Part shown: piece after piece, positions 60,386-64,000 of the stretch | How positions within the stretch are numbered: position 1 is the stretch's first letter | How the letters are laid out: every line of letters starts with the position of its first letter | From: Tautonia rosea | GTDB lineage: Bacteria > Planctomycetota > Planctomycetia > Isosphaerales > Isosphaeraceae | Length of the DNA stretch: 64,000 nt | Direction of reading: 5' to 3' | Assembly (NCBI RefSeq): GCF_012958305.1 | Contig: NZ_JABBYO010000005.1 | Location: 62,001 to 126,000 of the forward strand | Made by a program: the position numbers and the translations under genes | The notes under the pieces: generated by a model | Told to the model about the DNA's origin: nothing | What the model saw: the letters and a program-made list of their open reading frames with translations, nothing else | Databases searched by the model: none

Positions 60386-62809
60386 ATGATCGTCGTCATT
60401 GCCGAAAAACCGTCGGTCGCCCGCGATCTCGCCGCCTTCCTCGGCGCATCGAGTCGTCGAGACGGTTATCTCGAAGGCAACGGCTATCAGGTGACCTGGG
60501 CTCTTGGTCATCTGGCCACCTTGAAGGAGCCGGAGGACTATGAACCTCAGTTGAAAAAGTGGTCGCTTGAAACATTGCCAATTCTCCCGGATCGGTTTGA
60601 ACTCAAGGCGATCGCCGAGCGAGGGGCGGGCTCGCAACTCGCCACGGTTCGTAAGTTGCTCCGAGCCGCCGATGAGATCATCGCGGCGACAGACGCCGGT
60701 CGGGAAGGAGAACTGATCGTCCGCTATATCCTCGAATTGACTGGCTGCACCCATAAACCAGCCCGACGCCTCTGGCTTAGCTCCCTCACCCGAGAGGCGA
60801 TCCGAGACGCATTCAATCGACTCCGTCCGCTCTCTGACTACGATGCTCTTTATGCGGCTGCGCGATGCCGGAGCGAGGCGGACTGGCTCGTCGGTCTCAA
60901 CGCCACGCGATTTCAGACGGTTCGTCAGCGATCCACCGGTATTCTCTGGAGCGTCGGCCGAGTGCAGACACCTGTCCTGGCGCTCATCGTGCAGAGAGAT
61001 GAAGAAATCCGAACGTTCCGTCCCGAGCCATTCTGGGAGCTGATGACCCGCTACCGGGAGGTGACCTTCGCACACACGGGCGGTCGTTTCAAGACCGAGG
61101 AGGACGCCAATGAGTTGCTCAATCAGGTGCGGAATCAACCCCTGAGGATCCTCGGCGTGGAGCGGAAACGAGAGCGTGTGCTGCCTCCCCAACTCTATGA
61201 CCTGACCGACCTGCAACGCGACATGAACCGCCGCTATGGGCTCTCCGCCGACGACACGCTGAAGGCTGCCCAGGCTCTCTATGAAGCAAAGCTGATCAGC
61301 TATCCCCGGACCGACTCGCGCCATCTTGGACGCGACATGAAGGGGAAGCTCCTTGGAATCCTGGAGAAGCTTCGCAATCTCAAGCCCGACGCCGTCGGTT
61401 CGCTCAACTTCTCGTCCCTTCCGTTTAATGGTCGGATCATTGACGACGCCAAAGTCAGCGACCACCACGCCATCATCCCAACCGGAAAGGCCCCGGGATC
61501 ACTCCCCCCTGCCTCGTCAAAGGTCTTCGATGCGATCGTCACTCGCCTGATTGCCGTCTTTTTTTCGCCATGCATCAAGGAAGTCACGGTCGTCAATGCG
61601 ACGGTTTCCGACGTTCCGTTTCGAGCTCGAGGCGTGCGGATCGTCGATCCCGGCTGGACGGTTCTCTACCCTCGGAAGACCGACGACGCAAATGAGGAGG
61701 AACAGAACCTTCCCGAGTTTCTCCCGGAAGAGTCAGGACCGCACGATCCCTTTGTCCGGCGTGGGGAGACCACTCCCCCGAAACCCTATACCGAAGCAAC
61801 CTTGCTCTCCGCCATGGAAACCGCGGGACGGTTCGTCGAGGATGAACAACTCCGGGAAGCCCTCAAGGAGCGTGGGCTGGGAACTCCTGCCACTCGGGCT
61901 TCGATCATCGAGACTTTGCTGACGCGAGGCTATGTCGTCCGCGACAAGAAGACACTGGCCGCAACCGATCTTGGACGATTTCTCATCACTTCGATCCGGT
62001 CTCCCCTCTTAACGTCTCCTGAACTGACCGGTGACTGGGAGGCCAGGCTCCGGGAGATCGAACGCGGCCGTCTCGCTCCTGACCAATTCATGAGCGAGAT
62101 TGCTCGATTCACTCGATCGATTGTCGGCAATGAACCAGAGGAACCGATCGACTCGACTCGCCTGGGCGATTGTCCTCGATGCGGATGTCCGGTCATCCGA
62201 GGAAAACGGGGATATGGCTGCTCGGCCTGGAAAGCGGGGTGTACCTTCGTTCTCTGGAAAGAGGTTGAAGGTGTGCCACTTGATGAGCATCAGATCCGAG
62301 AACTCCTCCAGCGCCGGGTGCTCACTCGGGCAATCGCCCTGCCCTCCTCCGGGCCTGCTCTGCTAAGGCTCGCCGATTCGGGAGCGTTGCTTGCGATCCC
62401 TGTCCCTTACAAGCTCCCCAAGCGTTTTGGCGAAAAAACGAGTCAGCTCGTTCGAACGTCGGCTTCCCCACGATCGAGGGCCTCGAAACGGCTGAACGCT
62501 CTGAAGGCGGCTCCAGAGGATGAATCGAAGGGGACGTTTGCCACCATCTCCCTCGGTCCTTGCCCTCGATGCGGAGCCGACGTGGTCGAGCAACCCAAGT
62601 CGTTCGGTTGCAGAGCCTGGAAGTCAGGCTGTTCGTTTGCGATCTGGAAGTCGATTTCCGGGAAGCGGATTACGGCCCGGACGGCCCGGACGCTAATCAC
62701 GCAGGGAAAAACCGCCATACTCAAGGGGTTCAAGTCCAGGGCCGGGAAACCATTCGCGGCTCGACTGAAACTAGAGGAAGGGGAGGTGCGGCTGGAGTTC
62801 GACGCGTAA
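60386..62809 (+). CDS. topB: DNA topoisomerase III
   Basis: This 807-residue type IA topoisomerase relaxes and decatenates DNA. The Toprim start is VVIAEKPSVARDLAAFLG near residue 3 with AATDAGREGELIVRYI near residue 103, and the active Tyr lies in LISYPRTDSRHL near residue 305. Two C-terminal zinc-ribbon-like domains follow, each with Cys-x2-Cys (CPRCGCPVIRGKRGYGC near residue 590 and CPRCGADVV near residue 720). An ATG at 60356, ten codons earlier, is also possible; I prefer MIVVIAEKP because GAGGGG lies just upstream. Its stop codon is directly adjacent to the stop of the convergent gene. Confidence 0.95.
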   Translation: MIVVIAEKPSVARDLAAFLGASSRRDGYLEGNGYQVTWALGHLATLKEPEDYEPQLKKWSLETLPILPDRFELKAIAERGAGSQLATVRKLLRAADEIIAATDAGREGELIVRYILELTGCTHKPARRLWLSSLTREAIRDAFNRLRPLSDYDALYAAARCRSEADWLVGLNATRFQTVRQRSTGILWSVGRVQTPVLALIVQRDEEIRTFRPEPFWELMTRYREVTFAHTGGRFKTEEDANELLNQVRNQPLRILGVERKRERVLPPQLYDLTDLQRDMNRRYGLSADDTLKAAQALYEAKLISYPRTDSRHLGRDMKGKLLGILEKLRNLKPDAVGSLNFSSLPFNGRIIDDAKVSDHHAIIPTGKAPGSLPPASSKVFDAIVTRLIAVFFSPCIKEVTVVNATVSDVPFRARGVRIVDPGWTVLYPRKTDDANEEEQNLPEFLPEESGPHDPFVRRGETTPPKPYTEATLLSAMETAGRFVEDEQLREALKERGLGTPATRASIIETLLTRGYVVRDKKTLAATDLGRFLITSIRSPLLTSPELTGDWEARLREIERGRLAPDQFMSEIARFTRSIVGNEPEEPIDSTRLGDCPRCGCPVIRGKRGYGCSAWKAGCTFVLWKEVEGVPLDEHQIRELLQRRVLTRAIALPSSGPALLRLADSGALLAIPVPYKLPKRFGEKTSQLVRTSASPRSRASKRLNALKAAPEDESKGTFATISLGPCPRCGADVVEQPKSFGCRAWKSGCSFAIWKSISGKRITARTARTLITQGKTAILKGFKSRAGKPFAARLKLEEGEVRLEFDA

Positions 62810-64000
62810 TCAACGCGAAGGAGGAAGGTCGATCCCATCCTTCCGAGCCCCTTCGGCTGGCTCAATGCCCAGAAGTCGGGCCACGGTGGCATGAAGCTGG
62901 AGGGAGTGAACCGGGCCGAGATCAAGACCGCCAATCGGTTCGGGAAAACGCCAGACAATGGCCGCACCGAGCATTTCGGGGTTAGTCACTGGGTCGTAAC
63001 CGTGCATCCCAAGGGGGCCGTCAACCTCGTTGACCGGCGCTGTGACGCGACCGTCGGCGGAGTCAAACCCTCTCCCGGCGAAGGCAAACCCTGTGTCTAC
63101 CACCACAACGATGTCTCCCACCCGAGTCGGGTGACGATACTGCCAGGCTTGCGGCAGCGTCTCACGTCGGTAGGCACGAGCAAAGTCGAACCCGTTCACG
63201 CGCTCGATCAGCCGATCAATTTTCCCCTCACGATCCGGGTCATTTCGTTCCGTGAAGAAGAGATGTCCAACGTTGCCGCTTGTCAGGCGGACGACTCCGG
63301 GAGCACGCTCGACACCGGCCAACCGATCCAGATCGACCATGGTCGTCACGGTCGACATACCGTGATCGGTCGTGATCAGCAGAATGAGTTGATCGTCCGG
63401 TGACATCTTCGTACGCCAGAGTTCGAGTAAATCCGCATGGAAATGCTTGAGAATCTTGTCGATCTCCTGGATTGCCTCGTTCACTTCCGGCGCATCGGGA
63501 CCGTAGGAATGGCCCGCCTTGTCGAGACCGCTCCCGTAGCCGAGCAAGAGCCGAAGTGGTTCGTCACCGCGATCGTCTCGCCAGACCGAGAGCAGGCGAT
63601 TGAGTCGATCTGAGTCGGAGAGCTGGCCATCGAACGCCGGGTCGAAATAGTCTGTTCGGATGGGCCCGAGCTGGTTGTGAGAAAGGGTCCAATCGAGCGA
63701 TGCCACCCTCAGCCCTTGCCGGGCGGCGGTGAGCCAGATCGGCTCGGCCTCGAGCAAGGCGGCATCTCCCGGATAGCGGTAGAACAACCCGGTTTCATCA
63801 TCATAAAAGCTGTTGCTTGGAATACCGTGTTGCTCGACACCCACTCCGGTCGCCTGTGAAACATGGCTCGGGAAGGTGAGCGAGGGGAAGACCGGAATCA
63901 AGGCTTGGGAACTTGCCCCTTGCTGTGCCAGTTCGTTCAAGAAGGGTGAGGCGCCACGGTCCAGATAATCTGCTCGCCAGCCATCGAGGCTAATCCAAAC
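62810..64000 (-). CDS. Type I phosphodiesterase/alkaline-phosphatase-family protein, cut by right edge
   Basis: At least 396 residues are visible, and the frame is open at the edge, where it reads VWISLDGWRADYL (the first metal Asp). The nucleophile Thr is in FPSLTFPSHV and the DHG metal pair in LITTDHGMST, and GLDKAGHSYGPD and GPLGMHGYDP supply the other ligands. All catalytic residues thus appear intact, in contrast to the homologue at 53466. It should hydrolyse phosphodiester or phosphomonoester bonds; location and substrate are unknown because the N-terminus is missing. It ends 0 bp from topB, tail to tail. Confidence 0.85.
   Translation of the reverse strand, partial: VWISLDGWRADYLDRGASPFLNELAQQGASSQALIPVFPSLTFPSHVSQATGVGVEQHGIPSNSFYDDETGLFYRYPGDAALLEAEPIWLTAARQGLRVASLDWTLSHNQLGPIRTDYFDPAFDGQLSDSDRLNRLLSVWRDDRGDEPLRLLLGYGSGLDKAGHSYGPDAPEVNEAIQEIDKILKHFHADLLELWRTKMSPDDQLILLITTDHGMSTVTTMVDLDRLAGVERAPGVVRLTSGNVGHLFFTERNDPDREGKIDRLIERVNGFDFARAYRRETLPQAWQYRHPTRVGDIVVVVDTGFAFAGRGFDSADGRVTAPVNEVDGPLGMHGYDPVTNPEMLGAAIVWRFPEPIGGLDLGPVHSLQLHATVARLLGIEPAEGARKDGIDLPPSR

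Overview
This 64 kb window is high-GC bacterial chromosome, most likely from a planctomycete, with an Isosphaeraceae-like relative as my best guess. This rests on protein content, not on any search. The signs are a DUF1559 prepilin-like protein with its C-terminal H-x9-DG tag, an exosortase/EpsI pair inside a polysaccharide operon, a protein of the 'N-x-R-N-A-x-x-S-T-G-P' family, and small basic proteins of a kind I associate with this phylum. No rRNA, tRNA, CRISPR array, prophage or insertion sequence was recognised.

Layout. (1) 1-7.5 kb, minus strand: surface-glycan genes (a partial glycosyltransferase at the left edge, two GT4 glycosyltransferases, a Wzy-like polymerase, a methyltransferase), then an enolase-superfamily enzyme and an unknown protein. 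(2) 8-10.1 kb: a planctomycete family protein and an SBF-like transporter. (3) 10.3-22.3 kb, minus strand: a compact exopolysaccharide operon read from right to left: WecA/MraY-like initiating transferase, Wzc-like chain-length protein/kinase, O-antigen ligase-like protein, FHA-TM-TPR protein, exosortase, EpsI-domain protein, GDP-mannose 4,6-dehydratase. It has a good sigma70-type promoter about 390 nt upstream of the first start codon. The leader between them holds a 14-codon reading frame with a strong ribosome site and several hairpins. (4) 22.4-23.9 kb: the DUF1559 protein and a small lipoprotein. (5) 24.3-39.1 kb, plus strand: a housekeeping block with selB-selA, mnmA, a small protein, gltX, a PfkB kinase, thpR, recA, an HtrA-like protease and alaS, interrupted by a gene-poor stretch at 28.9-29.8 kb. 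(6) 39.2-45.5 kb: an unrecognised membrane-associated protein, an HD phosphohydrolase, a sugar ABC binding protein and permease without an ATPase, then rplM-rpsI. (7) 45.5-51.3 kb, minus strand: nadB, a large repeat-bearing membrane protein and an arginyl/leucyl-tRNA-protein transferase homologue. (8) 51.5-56.1 kb: an EBO-like neighbourhood (TIM-barrel isomerase, EboC-type UbiA prenyltransferase, an alkaline-phosphatase-fold protein that seems to have lost its metal ligands, and an EboB/TatD-like hydrolase). (9) 56.3-64 kb: polysaccharide deacetylase, isochorismatase-like protein, ACT protein, exported sugar isomerase, DNA topoisomerase III and an intact alkaline-phosphatase-superfamily protein that runs off the right edge.

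How parts fit: the operon at 10.3-22 kb could start, polymerise, size and modify an exopolysaccharide, and the genes at 0-5 kb could supply further sugar transfer and polymerisation. SelA and SelB imply that the organism uses selenocysteine, but neither selC nor selD is here. The most interesting places for follow-up are the structured leader of the exopolysaccharide operon, the EBO-like cluster with its apparent pseudo-phosphatase, the enlarged ABC permease with no ATPase, and the unrecognised protein at 39.2 kb. Coordinates of short sites read by eye may be off by a base or two.
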